DNA from: CAYVOX01 sp964453035
GTDB lineage: Bacteria; Chloroflexota; Anaerolineae; Anaerolineales; Anaerolineaceae
Length of the DNA stretch: 14,285 nt
Direction of reading: 5' to 3'
Assembly: GCA_964453035.1 (NCBI GenBank)
Contig: CAYVOX010000082.1
Coordinates: 1-14,285 of the forward strand
Both the position numbers and the translations under genes were made by a program. Shown piece by piece: positions 1-5,469 of the stretch (positions are counted from its first letter, which is position 1; every line of letters begins with the position of its first letter). The notes under the pieces were generated by a model that saw nothing but the letters and a program-made list of their open reading frames with translations, was not told the origin of the DNA and did not search any database.

Positions 1-365
1 AAAAGTTTAAGCATTCTAATGTTAAAGGATAAGGTGAACAAACCAAGGATAATTTCCTTTAAGGTACAGGTGTTCTAAGCCACTAGTGGGGTTTAGCAGC
101 TGGCAACCCCCATATATGGCCTTTTTAGTGTGTATATTGGTTTGAACGCCATCTACGGCAATTCCAAACCAAAAAAAATCGGATAGTGAAAGGGAAGGGA
201 TGCAATTAGTTTTGTGCGCAAAGGTGAATCAGAATGGGAAAAGATTCTTTAACATTCGGTCAATGGTTTATATCAGGTTAGCGCACCTGTGGCGGGTGTG
301 GCGCGCTTTGACGGGTAAACAGGGAGCTGTGAGTTAGATCTAAGGTCAGCTGGCGAAAAAAGCGA
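1..365. other. AT-rich gene-free region with palindromes and a repeated octamer
   Basis: No ORF with coding character or ribosome binding site is visible, and the stretch is clearly more AT-rich than the rest of the window. It contains two 10-bp palindromes, CCACTAGTGG (80-89) and CCATATATGG (110-119), whose centres are 30 bp apart. The octamer CAAACCAA occurs at 39-46 and 165-172 and in inverse orientation at 137-144, so 137-172 can fold as a hairpin (8-bp outer stem, inner GCC/GGC). AAGGATAA is directly repeated at 25-32 and 45-52. No function can be assigned. It may be the tail of an upstream transcription unit, a structured RNA or a protein-binding region. Confidence 0.6.
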
Positions 366-394
366 TTGACATCTCTGCAAGATGATGCTACACT
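366..394 (+). promoter_or_regulatory. sigma70-type promoter of leader ORF / RIO kinase unit
   Basis: A perfect -35 TTGACA (366-371) is followed by a 17-bp spacer and a -10 TACACT (389-394). Transcription should start near 401, giving a 5' leader of about 32 nt before the small ORF at 433. This is the closest match to consensus in the window, which suggests strong initiation that is then controlled downstream by the terminators. Confidence 0.8.
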
Positions 395-432
395 ACAGGA
401 GTAATTTATCCCAGAAAGAAGGAGGCGTGCTC

Positions 433-507
433 ATGAGAGCGGTAAAAGTGAATACATCCACCAGCGCTAAATTTAGCGCAGAGATTGCTTTGCATGAGTG
501 CGCCTGA
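433..507 (+). CDS. 24-aa leader peptide preceding tandem terminators
   Basis: This short ORF encodes MRAVKVNTSTSAKFSAEIAL followed by HECA and a TGA stop. It has a near-perfect Shine-Dalgarno AAGGAGG at 419-425, seven bases before the ATG, and lies about 32 nt downstream of a strong promoter. Its last codons (His-Glu-Cys-Ala-stop) are the 5' strand of a long helix that competes with the first terminator, so it is best read as a regulatory leader peptide. The Thr-Ser-Thr-Ser-Ala stretch (residues 8-12) is the most biased part, but there is no obvious run of a single amino acid as in classical amino-acid attenuators. I do not recognise the peptide. An independent small protein is the alternative. 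Confidence 0.65.
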   Translation: MRAVKVNTSTSAKFSAEIALHECA

Positions 508-559
508 ACCTCACAGGCCAAACCGCCGAATGTTCCAACGGCCGCGGGCGCACTTATGT
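492..559 (+). promoter_or_regulatory. predicted antiterminator of a translation-coupled attenuator
   Basis: Bases 492-506 (GCATGAGTGCGCCTG) are complementary to 545-559 (CGGGCGCACTTATGT) over 15 consecutive positions, three of them G-U. The 5' strand is the end of the leader ORF. The 3' strand is the ascending arm and loop of the first terminator, so the two structures exclude each other. A small hairpin, GCCTG (502-506) with CAGGC (514-518), offers a third pairing state. A ribosome at the leader stop codon would cover the 5' strand and favour termination; a ribosome stalled earlier would favour read-through into the kinase gene. The pairings are read from the sequence; the mechanism is inferred. 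Confidence 0.55.
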
Positions 560-575
560 CCCGCGGTTGTTTTTT
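537..575 (+). terminator. intrinsic terminator 1 (attenuator) upstream of RIO kinase
   Basis: CCGCGGG (542-548) pairs with CCCGCGG (560-566). The stem extends outward through G-U and A-U pairs to 12 bp, and the T-rich run TTGTTTTTT lies at 567-575. The loop is the region captured by the alternative antiterminator helix. It lies 30 nt downstream of the leader stop codon and 105 nt before the kinase start. Confidence 0.8.
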
Positions 576-593
576 CCCTGTAGAGGGAAGTTG

Positions 594-625
594 CCCCGGG
601 CAATCCTGCCCGGGGTCTTTTTTTT
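594..625 (+). terminator. intrinsic terminator 2 upstream of RIO kinase
   Basis: CCCCGGGCA (594-602) pairs perfectly with TGCCCGGGG (607-615) around a 4-nt loop, followed by TCTTTTTTTT. This is a textbook Rho-independent terminator 55 nt before the kinase ATG. I found no clear alternative partner for its arms. It either backs up terminator 1 or ends a discrete short transcript. A small TTCCCT/AGGGAA hairpin (574-589) lies between the two terminators. Confidence 0.88.
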
Positions 626-680
626 CCAGAAGAGAAGGGTTGGCGCAAGCCGACCGGCCAAAGAGATAGGTTACGAAACA

Positions 681-1688
681 ATGAACATCAAAGCAAATTT
701 GCGAAATATCGACGAGGAATTTGAAGCCCTCAATCAAAGCCGCGACAGCGGCAAGAATATTCACCGCTTTCGGAAGCACCGCACTGACTTGAGCCTGATG
801 GACGAGGCGGTGCGCCAACATGGGGCGGCGGCAATCCCCGACTCGGGTGGGTTCACGCCGACCTACCTCGGTTCGCGCCACGAACGTGAATGGATTATCT
901 CTTACCTGGGCACGTTTTATGAGGAAGGCTTGATCGTGGACGTGCTGAGCAAGGTGAAGGGCGGCAAGGAAGCCAACGTATATTGCTGCGCCGCGGCAAA
1001 AGGCGTTGGTGTGGATTGCCTGGCTGCCAAAATTTACCGTCCGCGCATGCTGCGCAACCTGCGTAATGACGCGCTCTACCGCGAGGGGCGCAAGGTGCTG
1101 GATGACGAGGGCAAGCAGGTGAACGACCACGGGATGCTTAAAGCCATCCGCAACGGATCCAGTTTTGGCAAGGAGCTTTCGCACACCTCGTGGCTGGAGC
1201 ACGAATACGAAACGTTGAGCCTCCTGCATAAGGCGGGCGCCAGCGTACCGCGCCCGTATGCCAGCGGCAACAACACCATCCTCATGGAATACCTGGGCGA
1301 TGAAGAAGGCGCTGCTCCGACCCTGCATGAGGTTCACCTTGGCAGCCGCAGAGAGGCTAAGTATTTCTTTGACCGGATCATGGCAAACGTGGAGATATTC
1401 CTGGCTAACAACCGCATCCATGGCGACCTCTCGGCGTATAACGTGCTGGTGTGGGGAGAGGAGTTTCGTGTGATTGACTTTCCCCAGGCGGTCAAGCCGC
1501 AGGATAACCGCAGCGCGTTCACTATCTTCAAGCGGGATGTGACCCGCCTATGCCAGTATTTTGACCGCTACGGATTGGCAACCCGCCCGGCTGAACTGGC
1601 CTGGAAGCTGTGGCAGAAGCATGGTTTTGGCACCCTGTGGGCGCCGGATAACACCGATTGGGAAGATCAGGCGCACAACAAAGACTGA
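681..1688 (+). CDS. RIO-family serine protein kinase / ATPase
   Basis: The 335-residue product is a RIO1-type atypical kinase. Visible landmarks are the RIO nucleotide loop KGGKEANVY (about 93-101), the lysine of AAKIYR (K117), the hinge LMEYLG (about 201-206), the catalytic loop HGDLSAYN (247-254, Asp249 and Asn254) and the metal-binding Asp266 in VIDFPQAV. An N-terminal helical region of about 80 residues precedes the kinase fold, as in RIO1. In eukaryotes and archaea RIO proteins act in small-subunit ribosome maturation; the bacterial role is poorly defined. The ATG at 681 was chosen because longer in-frame versions would translate through the two terminators. Its own Shine-Dalgarno is weak. 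Expression is predicted to depend on read-through of the upstream attenuator, since no convincing promoter lies in 626-680. Confidence 0.9.
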   Translation: MNIKANLRNIDEEFEALNQSRDSGKNIHRFRKHRTDLSLMDEAVRQHGAAAIPDSGGFTPTYLGSRHEREWIISYLGTFYEEGLIVDVLSKVKGGKEANVYCCAAAKGVGVDCLAAKIYRPRMLRNLRNDALYREGRKVLDDEGKQVNDHGMLKAIRNGSSFGKELSHTSWLEHEYETLSLLHKAGASVPRPYASGNNTILMEYLGDEEGAAPTLHEVHLGSRREAKYFFDRIMANVEIFLANNRIHGDLSAYNVLVWGEEFRVIDFPQAVKPQDNRSAFTIFKRDVTRLCQYFDRYGLATRPAELAWKLWQKHGFGTLWAPDNTDWEDQAHNKD

Positions 1689-1704
1689 TTGCTCCGTGGC
1701 GCAT

Positions 1705-1742
1705 AAAAATCAGCCCCCGCACGGTTTGTGTTCGGGGGCTGA
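1705..1742 (-). terminator. terminator of the 51-aa peptide gene, convergent with RIO kinase
   Basis: TCAGCCCCCG (1710-1719) pairs with CGGGGGCTGA (1733-1742) around a 13-nt loop. On the minus strand the stem is followed by ATTTTTATG, so it terminates the minus-strand peptide gene that ends at 1766. It may also stop plus-strand transcription from the kinase, although the plus-strand T run is poor. Confidence 0.8.
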
Positions 1743-1765
1743 GGTGTTTCTACTCGCCTTGTTAA

Positions 1766-1921
1766 TCAGGGAAATGGGATTGGCGGCGGAACCACCTGCA
1801 CCTGTTTGACAATACCGGCGCCTTTTTCTCCGCGCACCTGGTCGCCACCTGCGGCAACCGGATAGACAATCGTCATTGCGACAACAACCAGTAAGAGGAT
1901 CAGCCACAACTTGCGTTTCAT
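1766..1921 (-). CDS. 51-aa secreted or membrane-anchored peptide
   Basis: The start is the ATG at 1921, seven bases after a clear AGGAG; a longer frame to 1984 lacks such a site. The product has a positive N-terminus (MKRK), one hydrophobic segment (about 5-24, ending YPVAAGG) resembling a signal peptide or membrane anchor, and a short charged tail ending in the proline-rich VVPPPIPFP. After cleavage near VAA-GG the mature part would be about 27 residues. The gene has its own terminator and a candidate promoter, so it looks like a real independent unit. I do not recognise a family. Possible roles include a secreted peptide or a small membrane-stress protein; nothing in the sequence decides. 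Confidence 0.65.
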   Translation of the reverse strand: MKRKLWLILLLVVVAMTIVYPVAAGGDQVRGEKGAGIVKQVQVVPPPIPFP

Positions 1922-2015
1922 CGTCGTTCTCCTGTAAAGTGAAGCACCAATTCTGCGATGTTGCGCGTCAAGTTTATGTGACAAACGACGCGCGTTGATA
2001 AGTTAAATCGTTTAC

Positions 2016-2024
2016 ATGATAGCA
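2016..2024 (-). promoter_or_regulatory. candidate extended -10 promoter for the 51-aa peptide
   Basis: Read on the minus strand this is TGC-TATCAT, an extended -10 element, with a weak TTGTTT 15 bp upstream. It would give a leader of roughly 88 nt before the ATG at 1921. Only the -10 is convincing. Confidence 0.35.
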
Positions 2025-2145
2025 TGGTTATCCTAAAAACAACCTTTCAGTTGCGCAAGGATAGCGTAGGGTAATGAAGCGTTGGTGATGCGGTTGGGGG
2101 AGATTGCAGATAAGGCTGAGAATTGAAAGTGCTGTATTGATTATT

Positions 2146-2154
2146 TGCTACAAT
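2146..2154 (+). promoter_or_regulatory. extended -10 promoter of the pentapeptide-repeat gene
   Basis: TGC-TACAAT (2146-2154) is an extended -10 box. The only -35-like element, TTGAAA at 2123-2128, is 20 bp away, which is too long, so the TG motif probably carries recognition. Transcription would start near 2161, about 26 nt before the ATG. Confidence 0.5.
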
Positions 2155-2186
2155 AAGAGTCAAATTGGGCGGCTGGGAGGGGAAAG

Positions 2187-3134
2187 ATGATGGTGAAAAT
2201 TGTTACGTTTCTAAAACGGCGCTGGTGGGTTGGACTGGCGGCAGTTGTTGTGGGGTGGGGAATTTACATGATTTTTACCTGTTACCTCTGGCCGGATGGG
2301 AACTGCACGGGGTTTATGGGTAAGACGGTGTGGGATGTGCTGCAACTCCTGATCATTCCAGTGACACTGGCGGTGGTGGCGGCTTACCTGGATGGGTTGG
2401 AGCGGAAGACAGACCGGGAGAACATGAAGGACAACCAGAGAGAGGCACTGCTGCAAAGTTATATTGAGTTTATGACGCAAATGGTGTTGAAGGAAGGATT
2501 GAGCGAGTCGAAAGAGGGGGATAAGGTTAGAGAGATTGCGCAGGTGAAGACCGATACTACTTTAGGTCGGCTTGACCTGAGGCGGAAAGAGGTTATGGTT
2601 AAGTTCCTTTCGAGCATGGGTTTAGTGCAGGGGAAGGGTGGCACGGGGAAGAAAAATTACAGATCGGTCGTTATTTTAGGAGGGATCGATCTATCGGGGG
2701 CAGAGCTTGAGGGGATAGATTTACCCGACACAGATTTGTGGAAGGCAAATCTAATGGGTGCTAATGTCCACAGGGCAGATCTAGGCGGCGCAGATCTAAG
2801 CGACGCAGATTTAAGCAGCGCAGATCTAAGTGGTGCGGATCTAATGGGAGCAAATCTGAGCGGTGCAAATCTAAGCGGCGCGGATCTAAGCGGAACAGAT
2901 CTAAGCGGCGCAGAAATAAGCGACGCTATTCTATGCGATGCAAATTTTCGCGACTCAAATCTAAGCGGCGCAGACCTATATCGCGTAAATCTACGAGGCG
3001 CAGATCTTAGTGGCGCAATTCTGGAAGGTGCATGGTTTGATGGGGCGAGGATGCCGGATGGAAAGGAGTATGATCCGAAGATCCACACGGTAGAGATGTT
3101 AACAGGGCATAAGAAGAAGTTAGGGGTTGATTAA
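2187..3134 (+). CDS. two-TM membrane protein with C-terminal pentapeptide-repeat domain
   Basis: The 315-aa product starts at an ATG preceded by GGGAGGGG. Two hydrophobic segments (about 13-33 and 48-68) are followed by a charged, probably helical linker (about 70-160) and then about 25 tandem pentapeptides of the A(D/N)LSG type (residues 167-291), with a short polar tail. Such repeats fold as a right-handed quadrilateral beta-helix. Known soluble members (Qnr, MfpA) mimic DNA and bind gyrase, but most membrane-linked ones have no assigned function, so no role is claimed. The repeat codons are strikingly uniform (GAT CTA AGC GGC GCA and variants), and CTA leucine codons are frequent although the neighbours mostly use CTG. 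This suggests recent repeat expansion or a different origin. Confidence 0.85.
   Translation: MMVKIVTFLKRRWWVGLAAVVVGWGIYMIFTCYLWPDGNCTGFMGKTVWDVLQLLIIPVTLAVVAAYLDGLERKTDRENMKDNQREALLQSYIEFMTQMVLKEGLSESKEGDKVREIAQVKTDTTLGRLDLRRKEVMVKFLSSMGLVQGKGGTGKKNYRSVVILGGIDLSGAELEGIDLPDTDLWKANLMGANVHRADLGGADLSDADLSSADLSGADLMGANLSGANLSGADLSGTDLSGAEISDAILCDANFRDSNLSGADLYRVNLRGADLSGAILEGAWFDGARMPDGKEYDPKIHTVEMLTGHKKKLGVD
2685..3059 (+). repeat. tandem 15-bp repeat array encoding about 25 pentapeptides
   Basis: Degenerate 15-bp units, the commonest close to GCAGATCTAAGCGGC, are repeated in frame through the C-terminal half of the preceding gene. Several adjacent units differ by only one or two bases, so the array could change length by slippage or recombination. 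The antisense strand carries a long open frame rich in Ser-Ala-Pro-Leu-Arg that is purely a by-product of this periodicity. Confidence 0.85.
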
Positions 3135-3147
3135 GGCTATTAAAACA

Positions 3148-3180
3148 GCAGCACCGGCGGCAAGACCGATGCTGCAATTT
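3148..3180 (+). terminator. possible terminator of the pentapeptide-repeat gene
   Basis: GCAGCA (3148-3153) pairs with TGCTGC (3170-3175), with an inner CGG/CCG pairing (3158-3160 with 3166-3168), followed by AATTTT. It lies 13 nt after the stop codon. The T run is short, so efficiency is uncertain. Confidence 0.5.
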
Positions 3181-3208
3181 TCACGCTGACCCGTGCAGGG
3201 GCGTGAAA
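3179..3208 (-). terminator. hairpin just downstream of tRNA-Val
   Basis: TTTCACGC (3179-3186) pairs with GCGTGAAA (3201-3208), with an inner CCC/GGG. Directly after the tRNA 3' end on the minus strand, it could define the primary transcript end or a processing site. It lacks a T run on either strand, so an intrinsic terminator is only a suggestion. Confidence 0.35.
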
Positions 3209-3209
3209 G

Positions 3210-3284
<75 letters not shown>

Positions 3285-3303
3285 AGACTTAACTGGCAGC
3301 CCG

Positions 3304-3332
3304 ATTTTATCACAGCGCCGCCCGAAGCGCAA
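3304..3332 (-). promoter_or_regulatory. promoter of tRNA-Val
   Basis: On the minus strand there is TTGCGC (3332-3327), a 17-bp spacer and TAAAAT (3309-3304). The predicted start lies near 3297, about 13 nt before the mature tRNA 5' end, as expected for a short tRNA precursor. Confidence 0.7.
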
Positions 3333-3352
3333 GATTATTGCCGGGCTTAACG

Positions 3353-3387
3353 CAAAAATCTCCTCTGAGGCGAACCGCAGAAGAGGG
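3353..3387 (-). terminator. terminator of the small membrane-protein gene
   Basis: TCCTCT (3361-3366) pairs with AGAGGG (3382-3387, one G-U), with an inner GCG/CGC. On the minus strand the stem is followed by AGATTTTTGCG. It lies 24 nt downstream of the stop codon at 3411 and separates that gene from tRNA-Val. Confidence 0.65.
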
Positions 3388-3410
3388 TGATCCCTACCTT
3401 TAGATGGAAC

Positions 3411-3791
3411 TCACGGCTGAGGGTTCTTTACCAGGAAGTAGCCAAACCCCAGCGCCAGGAACAGGTACAGAGCCACAATCATCCATCCCAGCGCGTTCAT
3501 CACGCCAGTGAGCACCGCGATGAGCGAGATAACCACGCCAACGGCGTCGTACAGCGTCAATCCCAGGATGGTTGCCCGGCGCAGCTCAGAATCTTTGGCG
3601 TTGCGGCCAAACCAGGTAATCATCAACAGACCGAGCATGGCGGCGGCATACTCCTGGGCGGCAAAAGTTCCGGCTGCGTTCAGCGTGGCGCCAAGGATGG
3701 AATAGACAAAACCCGGAACAAAGAGCAAGAGCAGGCCGAAGGCCAGGCAGACCACGGCTTTAATCGCCATCATCGTTTTGAATTTCATCAT
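3411..3791 (-). CDS. small four-helix integral membrane protein
   Basis: With the ATG at 3791 the product is 126 residues; an ATG at 3788 or an upstream start at 3815 are alternatives. AAGGA and AAGGTG motifs just upstream favour the 3788/3791 pair. Hydrophobic segments lie near the N-terminus (AIKAVVCLAFGLLLLFVPGF), the middle (AAMLGLLMITWF), then GLTLYDAVGVVISLIAVLTG and ALGWMIVALYLFLALGFGYF, suggesting four helices. An Asn-Ala-Lys-Asp-Ser-Glu loop carries charge between helices 2 and 3. It resembles small uncharacterised bacterial four-helix membrane proteins, but I cannot name a family with confidence. It is monocistronic, with a terminator after it and about 200 nt before the upstream glycosyltransferase. 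Confidence 0.75.
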   Translation of the reverse strand: MMKFKTMMAIKAVVCLAFGLLLLFVPGFVYSILGATLNAAGTFAAQEYAAAMLGLLMITWFGRNAKDSELRRATILGLTLYDAVGVVISLIAVLTGVMNALGWMIVALYLFLALGFGYFLVKNPQP

Positions 3792-3989
3792 GCACCTTAT
3801 CTTTCCTTTCACCAATCACCTGACTGCCAGTGAAAGGGCAACAGGCAGGTTGAACAGCAGCCAGGATGCGCGTGAAGCTCAGGATGGCGGTGGTTGTGAA
3901 ATAACGATGAGGATTGATAGGAGAGATGGACGGCAGAAAAGCAAGCCATCCTGACCGCTACGGAAGGGCATAGCGACAATAACAGAATA

Positions 3990-5183
3990 CTACGAGCTGG
4001 AGGAATTTACAAGCGAGCGGCGGTTGTTGGTGTTGGATCTCATGACCCACCCCACCCACACCGCGTGAAACAACACGGGCCATTCCGTGGCGTTCACCGG
4101 CGCGCCGGGCTGAATGGAGATGGCAAACGCCGCCCAGCTGGCTGCCAGGCTGCCCCACCAGAACAGGTTCGGGGCCAGGCTGCGCCAGTTGCGCTGCTGA
4201 GCGGCCCACAGCAGCAGCGGCAGCAGGAACGCCAGATGCTCATAGGATGCCCCCCTCGGGTGGAACAGGTAAACCACCAGACCGCACCACGCCAGCACTG
4301 CCAGCAGGTTTTGTCCCCCGCGCCAGAAGCGCAGGAATAGCCAGCCGGTGATCAGTAGAGCGAGAACGAGCAGGATGGATGTGAGGACGTTGGCAGTAAA
4401 AAGAGGCAGCAGCGTATTGAGCAGATAGGTCAGGACGGGATACGCCTGGTTGTAGCCCGTGTATTTGCTTAGCCGCTCCAGCCAGAGGGGGAGCCAGTTA
4501 GGAACCAACGCAAAGGAGAGGGCGATGCACGCTATAAAGCTCAGCGCTGCTGCCAGGAAGAACCACCACAGCTTTTTGCGCAGCGCAAAGAAAGAAATGA
4601 AAATAAGGAAAAGCCACAGGAATTGCGGTTTGACCGTCATCCAGCCGGCCAGCGCCCCAAAGGAAATTTGCATGCGGCGCGATGGCAGGTCATGGCGCAG
4701 AAAAATACCAAAAAAGAGCAGCAGGCCCGCGGAGATGAGGACTGCAAAGTTGCCCAGGATGCTGCCAAAAAAGGTGGGATAGAAGAGCAAAAACGAGGGT
4801 AATAGCCAGCGCCGGGCGCCCGGCAGCGCCGTCACCCCTGCCAGCATGAGCGCCAGCAGCAAGAGAGCAATCCAGATCGCTTGAGCCCAGTCGAACGGCA
4901 GCCAGAGCAGCGGGAAAATGGCCAGCAGCGCATACGGAGGGTAGGCAAAACCCAACTGGTCTTCCAGCGGGCCGGAAAGGCGCTTGAATATCGCCAGTTG
5001 CGCCTGCTGCGCCAGCTCGTCGCTGTAAGGGTTGGCACGCTCAAACACGGCGGCTCGCCCGGCATTCCAGAAGATGAAAAAATCGCTGCCGAGGGCATTG
5101 TTTTGGGTGAGCTGGTGGATGGCAAGTGAAAAAGCAGCCCACAGCAAAACAAAAAGCCCCAGCAGCGCCAGCGCCCGCCTCAC
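3990..5183 (-). CDS. GT87-like (DUF2029) integral membrane glycosyltransferase
   Basis: The 397-aa polytopic protein has roughly 10-12 hydrophobic segments. It shows the signature arrangement of GT87/DUF2029 polyprenyl-phosphate-dependent mannosyltransferase-like proteins: after TM1 an extracytoplasmic loop with SDFFIFWNAGRA (acidic residue near the first loop), NPY (about 51-53) and GFAYPPYALL (about 78-87), then alternating helices. Family members transfer sugars from lipid-phosphate donors to cell-envelope glycans; the acceptor here is unknown. The start is a GTG at 5183 inside a GTGA overlap with the upstream small gene, indicating translational coupling. The C-terminus is short and Ser-rich (VNSSSS). 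No terminator is evident after the stop. Confidence 0.8.
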   Translation of the reverse strand: MRRALALLGLFVLLWAAFSLAIHQLTQNNALGSDFFIFWNAGRAAVFERANPYSDELAQQAQLAIFKRLSGPLEDQLGFAYPPYALLAIFPLLWLPFDWAQAIWIALLLLALMLAGVTALPGARRWLLPSFLLFYPTFFGSILGNFAVLISAGLLLFFGIFLRHDLPSRRMQISFGALAGWMTVKPQFLWLFLIFISFFALRKKLWWFFLAAALSFIACIALSFALVPNWLPLWLERLSKYTGYNQAYPVLTYLLNTLLPLFTANVLTSILLVLALLITGWLFLRFWRGGQNLLAVLAWCGLVVYLFHPRGASYEHLAFLLPLLLWAAQQRNWRSLAPNLFWWGSLAASWAAFAISIQPGAPVNATEWPVLFHAVWVGWVMRSNTNNRRSLVNSSSS

Positions 5184-5416
5184 GCCAGGTCCTTAAGTGC
5201 CTTCAGGGCTGCCCGTGCAGATAGTTTCTGCTCCCTGTGCCAGCCGGCTTCGCCCACCATGCGGTGCAGGTGGCGCAGCACCTCAGCCTGGCTGGCTGCA
5301 TCCAACCCGGAAAAGGCCGCACGAATACGTTCTGGCTGGCGCGAGAGCAGCGCATCCCAGAATTGCTCATAAGAGTCATCGGTAAACATGCCCCCATTAA
5401 ACCACAGAGCGGGCAT
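5180..5416 (-). CDS. 78-aa conserved-looking hypothetical protein coupled to the glycosyltransferase
   Basis: This short, soluble, mostly helical, charged protein (motifs SYEQFWDALLSRQPERIRAA and AEVLRHLHRMVGEAGWHREQ) ends in a TGA that overlaps the GTG start of the GT87-like gene by four bases. The 5' limit is uncertain: the ATG at 5416 has no ribosome binding site, and an internal ATG at 5389 (MFTDDSYEQ) has GGGGG only one base away. The gene begins 17 nt after the EF-G terminator, so it must use a promoter hidden near that terminator or depend on read-through. No family is recognised. A regulatory or accessory role for the glycosyltransferase is only suggested by coupling. Confidence 0.6.
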   Translation of the reverse strand: MPALWFNGGMFTDDSYEQFWDALLSRQPERIRAAFSGLDAASQAEVLRHLHRMVGEAGWHREQKLSARAALKALKDLA

Positions 5417-5433
5417 CCGCGCAGGGTTTTGGT

Positions 5434-5460
5434 AAAAAAAGCCCGGCGCTGCGGCCGGGC
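5434..5460 (-). terminator. intrinsic terminator of the EF-G-like gene
   Basis: On the minus strand GCCCGGC pairs with GCCGGGC around CGCAGC and is followed by seven T residues (A run at 5434-5440). It lies nine bases past the stop codon of the EF-G-like gene. Confidence 0.9.
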
Positions 5461-5469
5461 TTGATCAGA

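Noticed and set aside
640..668. Weak promoter for the RIO kinase (TTGGCG, 17 bp, GAGATA)
   Set aside because: Only the -35 is passable and the -10 matches two of six positions, so it is not convincing as a promoter.
498..680. N-terminal extension of the RIO kinase frame by 61 codons
   Set aside because: The frame is open but runs through two intrinsic terminators, and its translation shows no RIO-like sequence; the ATG at 681 gives a normal RIO1-type N-terminus.
393..1421. 342-aa open frame on the minus strand opposite the RIO kinase
   Set aside because: It is antisense to a well-supported kinase, crosses both terminators and the leader ORF, has no ribosome binding site and resembles no family.
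2685..3059. Possible CRISPR-like array
   Set aside because: Units are contiguous 15-bp coding repeats with no unique spacers, and they remain in frame.
2657..3088. 143-aa minus-strand frame rich in Ala-Pro-Leu-Arg repeats
   Set aside because: It is the mirror image of the pentapeptide-coding repeat, kept open by its 15-bp period.
3387..3833. 148-aa plus-strand frame
   Set aside because: Its Gln/His-rich translation is antisense to a hydrophobic membrane protein, a typical artefact.
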